Of a stretch of 64,000 bases of DNA, positions 23,634-36,300 are shown piece after piece. Under the pieces are notes generated by a model. That model saw only the letters and a program-made list of their open reading frames with translations, searched no databases and was not told the DNA's origin. The translations under genes were made by a program, and so were the position numbers. The first letter of the stretch is position 1. Every line of letters starts with the position of its first letter. Source of the DNA: Eulemur rufifrons (Eukaryota; Chordata; Mammalia; Primates; Lemuridae); assembly GCF_041146395.1 (NCBI RefSeq), contig NC_090997.1:31785501-31849500 (forward strand), written 5' to 3'.

Positions 23634-26600
23634 GTATGGCTTCTTTTTTTCACAACTTATAATACAAAGAGATTTTATGTGATTGTATTTTTGAAAAAAA
23701 AATAAACTTATTAATTCCTAACTGCTGAAACTTTGATATATGATCACATATACCTAAACATCTTTCCATACAGAAAGATATGTTTCCAAAAAAATTTTCT
23801 ACTTAGTGTCTTATTATAATGGCAGGGTGTTATCTTTATAAATAAAATGAAAAATTTAGTTCAAAGTTTGCTAATGCAAAAAACTGTGGTTCACCATTGA
23901 TGTCATATATCAAGCTTCTCTGAGGACAGAAATTATTTGCTACATTGAAGCTCTGGGCAGCACAACAGGTGATAGATTTCTTATCAAAACCAAGAGGTAT
24001 TGAACCAAAATCTCAAGCAAATGTTTACATACCAAAAGTCAAGAATGGGAGTGCCCAATCTTGGTGAGGAGCACTTTTAACTTCTCCAGGGTTTTTTTTT
24101 TATCACAATTGGGATAGGTGGAATGCTGACATGGAAGTATCTGAGTGGCAAAAGGCAAGACAGTTTCCATCCCAATTCTGCAAGGCAGCACAACAGGATG
24201 GGAATGTGTGTTAGTAATCAAGTAAGACTGGAAGATCTAGATGATATCATTGACTGATTCATCATTCAGCAACAAATATTTGGGGTCTGCTCACTTCATA
24301 TGAGGCATTCTGTCCATTGATTAGGGTCTGATACACATAATAGCTCATTGTTGATACCTTGCACCACAGAAAACACTGGAGAAACTTCCCATTACATTTC
24401 TCTTTTCTATGTTCTTCCTTTCCCTTCCTATAAATTCCCGTGTGTTGGTCCTCTCTGTTTAGAAATCTCAAAGGGACCTTCTGTGCCAGCACAGACCTTG
24501 AAGATAGCAAGTGCTGAATACAACGTCAAATGATGAGCTAATTAATTAAAAGATCCCAATTCTTCTTTCATCAGAGTAAGGGCAACATAAAGAGGCCTAA
24601 ATAATTTTTGGTTGATACATTTAAACTCAAACATGCGGAAAGTTCGTTATACTTAAATTTCTCTCATTTATTTAGGTTTTCCAGGGAGTATTATATTAGG
24701 AAGAATACCTAGGATATATTTTATGATTCTGTATTAAATATTTCTTTATAGATATATACTAGCTTTTTCAAAACATTAAGGCTTACCACAAGTGAGAAAA
24801 AGTAATCTGAACTATATCCAAGTTTAATCATTGTAATGACACCTGCTGTTATAAAATAGGATTTATCATAAATGCTTCAAAATAATGAGAATAAGCTGGC
24901 TCTGATGTCACAGTGTCAGCTAGAAAAACTCAAAGAACATGTTATATTACTATCATCCTTGGTATAAAAATTACCAAGTTGCTGCTCAGCTACTTAAGTA
25001 TTTGCTACCCTTGCAAAACTTTTAAAGCTCACATCTTTACAGGTCTCCCAACACTACTTCTATATATAGTTTATGTTGCTGATGAGTCAGTTTGCCCTTA
25101 AATGAAGATATATAGAGCATTTATATTTTACAGTCTAAAGTTGAGAATGTAAATTGTTAAACTTTAAGGTTATATTTTTAAAAAGAAAAAAAATGGGGGC
25201 TAACCAGAGCAGCCAAGTGGAGAGTCTTGCTAATAGAAAGCCAGTACTTTAAACTTAGCTATTAACTCACCTAAAAGAACTCCAGCTATCATTATTGCCA
25301 TTACAGAATTGAAGCTCCTGGGTGTTTAGTCCACATGTGCTCTAAATGTGACTTGAGAGCTGGAGCAAGGCTGGATAAAGAAGAGAGACCATAGCTTTTA
25401 TCCCAAATGATGCACTATGACCATGTAGTGTCAGAGACTTTCGGCCCATCTGGGAATTAATGGAAGATAACTTACCACACACTTTATTCCGTTTCCTTCT
25501 GAGTGTAGTTAGAGCATTTACACTGAGCTCCCACCAGCATGGATGGGGGAGGCGGGACCCACCTTCCCAGCCCCCACACTGACTGATGTTTCTGTCTTGT
25601 AATCACTTCCTCCTCACCCTCAGCTTCACAAAGGAAAAGGCCAAATGTGCTGCGATGAGCAAGATGCATGTTTTCACTTGGCAGTGTCCCCACCGCCCAC
25701 CCCCATCTGTTTTTTGATGCTGAGTCTTTTTCATTTTGTAATTTGTTGCATGCCTGATGGCCTGGCGGTAGCAAATGAGCACAGAGAGAAGAGGGGCCTG
25801 AGTGAAACTTTCCTGGAGATTAAATAACGGACCATGTATTGAGACATATAAAGTGACACTCCAAGGTTAAAATAATCTTCCCTTTTAAATTGGCATTGAT
25901 TTATGTGATGTCTGCGCCGGAGCCCTGGACCTCAGCTCTTCGGCTCACAGCAGCTCAGAAGGTCTGCAGCCCAGATTCTGCTGAAGCAGCTCCCCCTGGG
26001 AGGAGGAGCAGCAGAATACTCATACCCTTCCCCTCCCCATTCTAAACTGAAAGAGACCATGGTCCATTCTCTCATCTCAGGCATCCTTGCTTGCCCTTGG
26101 GCATCCACACAAGAATTGATCTTTTCCCCTACAATTTTCCTTATGGCTCCCTGAGAGAAAAGCTCAGGCATGAGAAATCCTCTTCCCTCACAGTACAAAT
26201 TAAAAAGGAAATGGGGAAGAAGAAAAGGAAGTGAGAAAGAGAGAGGCAGATTAAGTAATGAGATCGGAAAAATTACATGTGTGTTTATGTGTATTTATGC
26301 ATGCCCACTTGGGGATGCAAAGAATAAAAGGTAGATTTCCCTCTCCATCACCAAAATAACTTGCAAAACAGCTGCTTCCATTCTGCAAGATTGTTTGCAA
26401 AGAAGCAACAATGCTGAGCATATTCTTCCCCTTAAGGAAAATCTGTTCATGATCCATCAAACTGCTCTTCATTGTTTCCAGCTCTGGGGGTTTTAATAAA
26501 AATTTGATAGGCTCTGTCAACTTCTGAAGCCATCAGATCCACAGTCCCTGACTACACTCTAGATGGGAAAAAAAAAATAATGTTATCTGTGGAGGCCAAG

Positions 26601-27265
26601 TACTGGTGAATTTTACATTTGATACTGTTTTTAAAAATCCACACTGAAAATGCATAGTTGTGTTATCTTACATCACCACACTCGGTCTCAGCTGTTGGAG
26701 ATTGATGCTATGCCTCCCAGCAACCAATTCTAGTGTTCATTTCTCCAAATTGTTGATCCAAAAAAACCAATTTGCTAGCAAAATAATCTATTTTTTCCTT
26801 TCACATATTAAATCATAACTTCACTTTAATATCCACAGACTAAAAAGGACAGAAAACCTTTATCCAAAATCAAATATTCAGGGTCTTTCCAAGCAGTGGA
26901 TTAAACCCAACAATAGCACATAGAGTGAAGGCTTCCTCGAAGACACTAGAGGTAACCGTTCTGCCCAGAAAAACTCTGAGTCCTAACTTCACCTCTCTCC
27001 CCTCCTGTGCCCCGGGATCCACTGGTTTTGGGGAACATTGTGGACTTAGGCAGACATATATGGACTTTTGGATCTTGATTTGATTAAAGAGCTCCTACAT
27101 TTTCCTGGGTCCTCCCCCTCCCTTTCATAACCCAGCACATTTGAAGCTGGTGAAATGTTTTTGGTTTTTTGTTTGTTTGTTTGCAAGTAGCTGAAAAGTT
27201 AGACTTTCAGCCAGCCTTAGGTCTTATTTTCAAGTGAGCATATACTTCTTAGGCCGCATATTATG

Positions 27266-27682
27266 TTTTAATTTGCTGGGGCTACACAACAAAGTATCAT
27301 AAACTGAGTGGCATAAACAGCAGAAATCTGTTGTCTCACAGTTCCGGAGGCTGGAAGTCGGGATGGAGGTGTGGGCAGGGTCGTGCTCTCTCTGAAGGCT
27401 CGGGGAGGGATGTGTTCCAGGCTTCCTTCCTAGCTACGTGTGGCTCCTGGGTCATCTTCACACGGTGTTCTCCCTGTATGTGTGTCTCTGTGTCAAATTT
27501 CCCTTTTTATAAGGATACGATCATATTGGATTAGGAGCCTACCCTACTCCAGTAAGTCCTCCTCTTAACTAATTACTGCATGCAATGACTCTATTGCCAA
27601 ATAAGTTCATATTCTGAGATACTGGAGGTTAGGACCTTTACATATTAATGGGCATGGGGGATACACAATTCAACTCATAACA
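27266..27682. mobile_element. Interspersed repeat, LTR-like, family not assigned
   Basis: The text 'gtctcacagttccggaggct', 'tttataaggatacgatcata' and 'ggatacacaattcaactcat' belongs to a common mammalian repeat that I have seen many times but cannot name with certainty. It has no reading frame of note. Confidence 0.5.
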
Positions 27683-28508
27683 AATAACCTGATTTTTCTG
27701 AATTTTATGTCCCTTCACGTAATAGGATATTACAGCAAGTTCCCTAAGGGTTGAACTGGGGGATTTTTAATGATCCCGTGTCCTTGGAGGGAGTTCATGT
27801 TCTTGGTTTCTTTTTATTAACTGTACCATAAGATTGCTGATATTTTACTTTTCAGGGCCTATAAGAATGGCCTGTCTCCTATGGTTCAGTCCATACACGT
27901 CCAGGTACATTCCTTTCTTCCACAGAGCACCCTCTCCAAGACAAGTAGAGTAGCTCGAGTCTTTTCACTTCCCTGACTATAGATTCCGAAGTTTCATTCA
28001 CCACTTCTCACAGAAATCAAAGGATAAATGCTGACATCTCAAAATTCTTGAGATGGACAGGCGGATTAGCACACCCCCACACCACACCACAACCCTGACC
28101 ACATCACTGTAAGAATAAACACATTCAAAACTGTACAACTATTATTTATTTGGAAGGCTTACAAGGAACTTTAACATGGCACCAAGGTACAAAATACCAT
28201 ATTAAAATTAGAATAGCATCTGAGACAGAATTACTGTTCCAGAAACACAAAGATGGTGTCTCTTATTATTTCTGTAAAGCCAGGTAATTTTCTGGTGCCA
28301 TCAGCTTGAAGAAAGTAAGGACGAGAGTCTCACATGTCCATGTCTAAATGCTACTGAATTTCAAGTTTAAATCTGCCTCAAGTACTGTTGACCCAGGAGT
28401 GGAGAACAGCACCAGGGGCCACTGAGGGTCCTTGATTAGATGGATTTCCTGGACTAGCTACTGAGTGAAGCAAACATATGGTGCTCTGATAGGCAATAAA
28501 TGGCCCTC

Positions 28509-28885
28509 TTATTTTTCTGGATGTGAAAGCCACCAGAAAATCAAGGTTTTAGAATAATAATGTATGTTGATAGAACAGTATGACTTGGTGCTGCACAGGT
28601 ATTTCTTCTTCCAAGCACAGCATCTCTGACAGCTTCTATGTTGTTGAGGGGTGAGGTGGGCTTCACTGGAATATGCTCGCACCGGAGGTACTTTAGGTGC
28701 TCTTCTGCTCTGTAATCCAAGAGCATGGAGCCTCCCAAAATAAACACCATTTCTGGGCAAGTCACATCGTAGACCAAAGCATGTTCCAGCTTTCCCCAAA
28801 ATGTCCTAACACAAGCACAGCCAGAGAGAGATGTGATGTTCTGTGCACACTGGTCGACACCATGCCTGAATGACTAGTGTTTTCA
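28509..28885 (-). pseudogene. Unidentified open stretch, possible decayed retrocopy
   Basis: On the - strand an uninterrupted frame follows a TAG near 28882 and runs for about 100 codons, ending near 28541. It includes GVDQCAQNITSLSGCACVRT, VYDVTCPEMVFILGG and AEEHLKYLRCEHIPVKP, and has the composition of a real protein. I do not recognise the parent. There is no start codon in good context, and no clear poly(A) tail on the T side, although an AATAAA on the - strand lies near 28150. It may be a fragment of a processed pseudogene or an accident. Confidence 0.3.
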
Positions 28886-29344
28886 TGAAATCTCTAAAAT
28901 TTATGTTTCTATACAGGTTTCATCCAAGAAACCCACCATTTTATAACTATTGATTCTTTATGTGTGTGTGTATGTGTCTTAGTTTCATACTTTATTTTCA
29001 AATACTGTTCGTTATGATAATTTATAACTCAGAATTTTTGAAAACACAATTTTTATTTTCAATTTAGATATCATGGAACAAAGTTAACATAAAAAATGAG
29101 AGAATATCTATCACAAGACCAATAATAACATCATTTACAAACTACTTATTTTTTATTGGAATAGTACTAATAACATGGAAGGCACATTTAAAATATCAAA
29201 CTATGGTAATAGCAATCTGAATGGGTGCCTCTGAATATTTTTTGTTGTTTAAATGTTTCTGTATTTCTTAGTTTTTCTACCAACACATGTATTTTTGATC
29301 ATAAAAACAACTTTAATGGGAAAAGCACATGAACTAGAATTATT

Positions 29345-30120
29345 GGCTTGTTCACTTAACAAATATTTATTGAATGCTTCCTATACATTAGGTACTATGC
29401 TAGGCATGGGGAATTCAATTCCAGGTCATTATGGAGCTTAAATTTTAGTGCAAGGCATACAAAATTTTTTAAAACAAACACAAAAATAAAAATTTTAGTA
29501 TTATGAAGGAAAAATACAGTGTCCAATGAGAAGCTATGAGACGAGAACCTGTCTGGGATACCTGGGGGAGGCATCCATGAATGGCATTTTATAATATAAT
29601 AGTTGAGACCAGAGGACTAGTTCCTGGCCAGACAAGATGTGAGGACAAAGAGTGGTGATCTGGAGGATTAGATGGGAAAGATCTTGGTTGATTCGAGGAG
29701 CTGAGAGAAGACCATTATTAACTGGAACTTTGGGGGGAAAAGAGTGGCCAAGATGATGCTCAAGAGGGAAATGAGTCCATGCATGTGGTAATTTGATGGC
29801 TTGTTAAGGTTTTGAAGGATGGAGATCAGGATGTCTTTTAAAGGTATCTCTCCGACTCAATGTAGAAAATGTATGTGTCAGGGGAGCAAGGGGATTGCAG
29901 AAGGCCGGTTACGGAGCCACAGCAACAATCCTGGCAAGACGTGATGGTGGCCCACCTGGGGTACAGGCAAGCAGCACACAGAGAGGGGATTTGGGGGCCT
30001 TGAGTCAGCCAGACTGGATGACTGACTGTGCATGAGGACCAAGGAGGAATGAGATGTTAAGAATGCCTCCCAACTGAAGGAGGAAGAATTCTCTGAAAGG
30101 GGGAGGATGAGTTCAGGTTT
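29345..30120 (-). mobile_element. L2 LINE 3' fossil, antisense
   Basis: It starts 'aacaaatatttattgaatgc', 'ttaggtactatgctaggcat' and goes on with purine-rich text of the same type as the copies at 4872 and 8855. Strongly diverged; the right boundary is uncertain. Confidence 0.5.
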
Positions 30121-32180
30121 TCTTTCTTTCATTGATTTTTTTCAATTGCAAAATGAAATTACTGCTCATTTTAAGAAGACAACCTGAAGAGATACATTAG
30201 GAAGAAATTAATTATCATTCTCCCACTTCTGGACTAAACAATGTTAACAGTATGATGTAACTCTCATTTTTTTTTTTTTTTGCTCTCATATGTGTGTGCA
30301 TTTGTGTTTTTTTAGTTCTGTTTGAACTTGTTGAATATGAATTGATCCTAGAATTTACAAGGGAGTATATCAAATAGAAAATAAAATATATGGGTCTACA
30401 CCTCAGAGGGGAGCTATATGCTGGATTTATAAATTTGCCTGTCTTTGTGTAAATATTACCTAAGCCACAAGGGTAGATAAGAGTGCCTGGGAGAAACTGT
30501 TGAGTCACCAAAGAAGAAAGCTTGGACAGAGTCCCAAGGCAGCCAACCTTTAACAGTTAAATGAGGGAGGAAGAAGAGAGGTTGGAGAGATAGGAGAAAC
30601 CAAGAGAGTGAGGTATCATATAAGCCAACAGTGGCAAGTGTAGCCAAGAGGTCAATTAATGAAGAGTCCATTAGACTAAGCAACAAAGATATCATTTATA
30701 ATATCAGAGAGCCAAATCAGTGGAATGGTTGGGGCCAGTGCCAAATCACTGTGAGCTTAGAAGCACATGGAAGATGAATATGTGGTGTCAAAGCAAAAAT
30801 TGCACCTGACAAAGTTAAACAGGCAAGGAAAACATTATTCAAAGGCTATTCCAATAGTAGAGAGAGGCCACACTCATTCTGAGCTCAACTCCACTGAAAC
30901 AAAGGGCAGGAGAGTTGAGTATTGAAGTGAGACAGAGAACGCAACCTATTTGTGTTTGCTAATTGGCTTTACTCAAAGGAAAAGTAAACTTTCTTGTATC
31001 TTTGTGAGAGGAAGAAGGTTTACCACTTGGTACAGACTGAAGTTAGGCTCCTACCCTCCAGTAGAGCCCGAGAGATAGGGACTTTATCTTTCTTGATGTT
31101 CATATTTGAAAGGGATGGCTCCCAGGTCCTGGAGAAAGACATTCCTGGTTTATAAAACTAACAAGAGGCTTTTCAAAAGATTTACATCTCAGAGGGGCAG
31201 AGAAAGAATTTACAAATACAGGTTTGCTAAAGTAAATGATCCAAGAAAAGGGAGGTCAGGGCCTGGGGTCAGGAAAAAGCCTGTTGTCTACAGTGTATTC
31301 CAGCTGAGGGAAACTTTGAGCCTGTTTTCATCAGTAGACACAGAAAGCATTAGCTGCCATTTTGAGAAAATTGTCCAGAAATGGGAGGAGAGAAGGTAGC
31401 TTGAGGGAAAAGTGTGCCCAGGTAACTGCATGATTTGTTTGTGTTAAGTTTGAAAAAGGTAGAATAGGTAGGAAGACAGAGAGAGAAAGAGAGTTGTGAA
31501 TGAAATTGGCCAATTTTAGCTACATTTTTCTTAATTTTTCCAAATTGATCAATTTCATCTAATGGCAATAGGTAGTATTAATAAGGAAAACCTCCTAAGA
31601 AGGCAGAGGGCATGGGATTCAGAGGACTCATAGAGGAGCAGTTTATCAACTACAGCCAAGAGTGCATGCACATGGGTTTGTAGGTTGAGGGGCAGGAATT
31701 TGAAGTGGTGCCCTGAGAATTTGTATTTTTTCAATTTAGTAACAGGCAAGGGCATCTGCCCAGGGAAAGTGAAGTTCAACTTAGTAGTCTGAGAACAATA
31801 AAGGAGATTTGAGAGTGGGAAGAGCAAGAGACCAGAGAAGCTCAGATATATGGAGAGGCCAACGGAGGTTGGTTGCCAAGTGTGAATGTGGAGTGCAACA
31901 ATTTGTCCCCAGAGGTATGATGTTTCTCCAGAAGCGATTTCCTGGGGAAGTCACAAAGACAGATGGGGTCTCCAAAGTTGGAGTTATTTAATAGAATATG
32001 TAATAGGAATATTTAACAAAAGGTGAGAAAGACAAAAATATATGCAAAAGTGACCTAGTATCCACAAAAAGCTGTTCTAGTAGTGTCATCTGACCACTTA
32101 CGTTGTTAAAGATTGAATGCACTGAAGATAAATGGACTTTTTGTTGTTGCTGTATTTTTATTTGTTTTATCTTTACCTAG

Positions 32181-32222
32181 GGAAATGGTGAATACGGAGC
32201 TGGGGGTCCGAAAGGAGAAAAG
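32181..32222 (+). CDS. COL19A1: COL19A1 exon C: rest of NC5 and first COL4 triplets (14 aa)
   Basis: A 42-nt exon reading GNGEYGAGGPKGEK; acceptor TTACCTAG, donor GTAATC at 32223. The first part is not Gly-X-Y; GGPKGEK leads into COL4. The human counterpart as I recall it is also 14 aa (GNDEHEAGG...), so this exon has lost acidic residues (D and E to G) relative to human. KGE and KGD triplets, which form axial salt bridges between chains, recur at this and later exon junctions. Confidence 0.9.
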
Positions 32223-32865
32223 GTAATCAGACTTTCAAAGTGCATAAAAGGGTGCAGTGTTTTAAACTGATTTACACATTGGCACATCAAGGGCAGTCCC
32301 ACTGTGGCAGTTGGGCTCTGTCCCCAGGAGGCTGTCCAGCCTGCAATGGGCAGGAGCCCCACCTGCCTCCTGGTGGAGCAGCAGAATTGGCTGCAGAGGC
32401 AGCTCCCGAGTGAGCACTGCTGAGTAGCAATTGGCTATAAGGAAGGGAACATATCACGGGGAAATAGCTCTAATAAGGTAAATGAAATTAGGACACAGAT
32501 TTGCTTTATCATTAGATGTTTCATGAATTATGAAGTTGGCAAAAACAGTCTGAAGATCCCCTTGGCAAAATGCCTCAGGCTTACTATTTTGTGCCTTCTT
32601 AAGTACCAAAACATAAGCTGTCATGGGTACCTTGTTTGGTGGGATTTTATAATGTAATGGTTTAACCAAATAATGATTTCAAAAGTTTTAAAATTAAAAC
32701 ACCTGATGAATTTCCATTGCATTCTCATTGTCACCATTCACAGGTTTAATTGTATTAGCTGTGAAGATGACAGATTCATTTGCCCACTCAAAAAGATGTT
32801 TCACTTCTGTTTGATTCTGAAATTGTAATGACCTTGGATTCGGTGTGAACATGTCGTCGTCAGAA

Positions 32866-32892
32866 AAAGAAAAAAAAAAAAAAAAAAAAAAA
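32866..32892. repeat. Poly(A) tract
   Basis: About 22 consecutive A residues preceded by AGAAAAAG. No SINE or LINE body is obvious to its left. Confidence 0.8.
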
Positions 32893-34029
32893 CCAATGCA
32901 CATTAAATCTACAGACAGAGATGAGTAGGTTTGAAAATACTTAGAGGGAATGTGGCCTGTGGGTGCTGCCTTCATTCATTCACCCAGTAAAATTTCTCTT
33001 GATTGAGGGCAGGATATTTTGACATGAATCCAAGAAAATATGACTTCTGTACCTTATAAATCAGTGCAACCGACTCGTTCAAAAAATCATACATCTGTCA
33101 CCAGAAAATACTGCTAAAAGATAGTCTCAAAAGAAACTAGGAGCTTCTTATAAATTGATGATTGAAAATGAAATTTTCTGCAAAATAAATGAAACCTTGG
33201 CATTCTGAGAAAGACATGCAAAAATTGATTATACAGCAATGATAAGTCATTTGTGTGTCTTAGATTTTCCTGCTAGTACACTAGCATTATTTCCTGTAAC
33301 CCAATAACGTACAAACACCATACGCCACCATAGCAAACGCGTTACATTCTAAGCAATTACTGCTGGACACATGCAGGCTAAGGAGAGGGAAAAAAAAAAA
33401 AAGAAAAAGAAAGCCACAAAGCTTGTCACACAGGACAGCTGAGCAAAGAAGAGAGATGTGACACTTTTAAAGCATTTAAATGATGATTCATTTCTTGAAA
33501 CAAAACAGCTGGCTTCTGTTTTGCTATGTTCATTAGGAAACACATGTTACTTAGGAATTCTTAAGACTTCACTGATGAGAAATTTGATTCTGTAAAACAG
33601 GTGTATTTCAAACTCTAAGGACCTTTTCTATTGCTCAAAATCTTTTCTAATTGCTTCAGAATCTTAAGTGGAATTAGAAAAAGCCAGTGGCATCACTGTT
33701 CCCTCTTCTCACCCAAATAAATAATCTAGAAGAGTCTACAAGAAACTTGATTCAGTACCTGATCTAAATGTACATATGAAAGGATTTTTAAAAATTGTAA
33801 TTAACAGAGGAAAGACTCTGCCAATAAATAATGCATAAAATAAACTTAACATGAGCATAGCAGTTGCTGCAAGAGTGAAATCAACTCTACGTATACACAT
33901 CCACTTAGTATCTGAATCGAATAAATGCATTAGTTTTTAAAATTATAATGGTGTTCATGGGTCACCACGGTGAAAATTTAAAGCTCCTTCAAACTGCCCT
34001 CACAGACCTTTGCTTGCACGTGTGGTGGA

Positions 34030-34192
34030 CCCCATTAGTTCTGGCTGCACATTGGAATTACCCAGAGAGCTTTTAGAAAATACCTGTGCTCAGGTCCTAC
34101 CCATAGAGACTCTGATTTGGGCGCAGGGACCATGTCTCTAGTATTTAAAAGGGTTTCAGATGATTCCAACATGCATTCAGGGTTGAGAACCA
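34030..34192 (+). mobile_element. MER5A-like hAT fossil
   Basis: 'gctgcacattggaattaccc', 'agagcttttagaaaatacct', 'ctctgatttgggcgcaggg' and the end 'ggttgagaaccactg' follow MER5A from one end to the other. It directly abuts a MIR. Confidence 0.75.
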
Positions 34193-34195
34193 CTG

Positions 34196-34420
34196 AGTGG
34201 TGGAAAGAGCCTGGGCTTTGGGACAAAATGTTGAGTGTGGCATTATCAGCTGGGTCGGCTTGGAAAAGCCACTTCATTTCTCTAAGCATCAGTTTCCTCA
34301 CTTGTACCGTGGGCATAATTGTATCTACACACAGAATTGATGGGAGGATTAAAATCAAACGATGCGAACTTACTCAAAAGCACAATACCTGACACATATT
34401 AAGCCTCATGAAATAAGTGT
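34196..34420 (+). mobile_element. MIR SINE, sense
   Basis: 'gtggaaagagcctgggcttt' through 'tctctaagcatcagtttcct' to 'aatacctgacacatattaag' follows MIR along most of its length. Confidence 0.75.
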
Positions 34421-35902
34421 CCTTTTCCATCGATCCACCTCAAACTTTCTTTCCTCTCACGCGGTCTCCTTTGGCACTTTTTGGTATTAATTGTTACCAT
34501 TCTTCGCACCTGGTCTTGCTCATGTTTGCATCTCCCACCATAATTTTGACACAGAAGGGACTCAATGTGTGCCGTAGAACAAAAGATTTAACCAGAAGTA
34601 TAATTAAACACATAAATGATTTATAATTGCTGTATAATCTGCCACTTCTCAGTGCACTGAGTAGCAAAATAGAATTACAAAAACAGCCTACCATTTGGAA
34701 CAGAACATTACAATGAAGCTCCAGAACAAGCACAAACAGCACTGGAATATACATACAAATCACTCCTGGTTTATCAGCCACATCCTGTATCAAGAATACT
34801 AAGATACAAGAACTACCAAGGAACATGACTTGCTATAAACAGTAAATGGCAAGGATGAGCCCTGCTCTGTAGCTTGCCTGGGACCAACAGGATGTGGTGG
34901 AGGGATAATGTATTTTCAGGTTGCTCGAGGAGATCTGCTGCTTTATAAGGACAGTGAAACAAGGTGGAAGAATATCTAAGGACTCCTGCGAAAATAGCAG
35001 GTGTCTTTGGGGCAGACTGTCAGGGGGAAAAGATGGAGTCTCAATGTACCAGGCCTTTCAAATAGCATTGAAAGTGTCAAACAGAAGGACAGCCTTTCCT
35101 GATGCCCAGTAAATTCATCACTTGTCTTTCAATTCATATCTGCAGTGATAAATCACAGAACATCCATTTTAAATATTAAAAAACCATCCCATATGTGCCT
35201 AAGATTCAGGTATAAAATGCTTTTGTTTGCAGAATTTTATATGAGGGAAGAGGTCCCTAAGATCTCCCAGCTCCATGTCACCCAAGGACCATGCAGAGAG
35301 ATGGACTACAACCACTGGGTCCTTTCTCTATATTTCAGTGAGACCTATTTGCATCAATTCAAATATATAGCAGCTATGAATGTAATTACTCTTATTTCTC
35401 CACGTACATTCTCCTTCCCTCCACCTTTGATATTGGGCAGATGTGATTTTTATAAGCAATTTCTAGACCCCTTACCTGCTTTCTACTTGTATTTTATTGG
35501 GTGAGTCTAATTGCTAGGCAATTTTTCCTTCACATCGATGCACTGGGGACTTTAGCACCTACTGGATGGGTAACAGTAAGGTCACTCTGTACACCCCAGT
35601 GTTTACGCAAGGCCAACTGATTGTTTCCTCTGTCAAACCAATGAAAATTGGTGCTTTAAATGTATTCACCAACTTTTCCCTCTCCTCACTTTGAATATAA
35701 TTTACTATCTGTAGGAGGAAAAAATGGCTTTTCCTACAGTGTGGCAAGTATAAAACTGATAATACACTAGATGTTTAGATACGAGAAAAAACAACGTTTA
35801 TGTATTTTACTCTGTATTAGGGAAAGAAACCAAATATCCATCACATTAAATTTTAAATTTCATGGATACTACTTCAAAGGACATAATGAATATTTAAATT
35901 TT

Positions 35903-36014
35903 TTGTGTGAGGAGGTCTCACTATGCTGCCCAGGCTGGTCTGAAACTCCAGAGCTCAAGCAATCGTTTTGCCTCAGTCTCCTGGGGAGCTGGGATTACAG
36001 GTGCACATCACCCG
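35903..36014 (-). mobile_element. Alu/FRAM-type monomer fragment, antisense
   Basis: 'aggaggtctcactatgctgc', 'ccaggctggtctgaaactcc' and 'ctgggattacaggtgcacat' match one antisense Alu arm; the other arm is absent. It is followed by an AT-rich palindromic stretch. Confidence 0.8.
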
Positions 36015-36016
36015 TA

Positions 36017-36050
36017 ATTAATTTAAATTTAAATTTAGATTTAAATTAAT
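36017..36050. repeat. AT-rich inverted repeat with perfect 12-nt arms
   Basis: ATTAATTTAAAT at 36017-36028 is matched by its reverse complement ATTTAAATTAAT at 36039-36050, with a 10-nt spacer. It sits at the edge of an Alu fragment and is all A/T except one G. Confidence 0.85.
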
Positions 36051-36300
36051 TTAAATATAATGTAAAATTAGAATATGAGTGAATTTAGAGAAAGAAATGA
36101 GCCATGAATATATAGGTGGTATGTGGACATAGCAAAAATTATGCACTTGGTGTACAGATGACTGAACTTTGGGAAACATTGCTCTAGAATATGAACACTA
36201 ACAAATCTGCAAATTGGCTTCTTATCCATTTGGTTCCTTGGCTCTCCCAGAGCCTTAATTGCTGGCTAAAAGCCTGATAGTATAAAAATTAGTGCTGAGG

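Larger units (their letters stand above)
23634..32180 (+). other. COL19A1: 8.5-kb intron between exons B and C
   Basis: It contains an unassigned repeat (27266-27682), an unidentified - strand open stretch (28509-28885) and an L2 fossil (29345-30120). The remainder (23640-27250, 30130-32180) shows no recognisable element. If NC5 here is as long as in human, a 9-nt microexon would lie in this intron; I did not find one. Confidence 0.75.

Noticed and set aside
23961..23968. Possible microexon: GGGCAG, CACAACAG, GTGATA
   Set aside because: Only 8 nt, no pyrimidine tract before it, and out of frame with exons B and C.
31211..31220. Possible microexon: TACAG, 10 nt, GTAAAT in the exon B-C intron
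   Set aside because: Ten nt would break the phase-0 frame, and the encoded residues do not resemble NC5.
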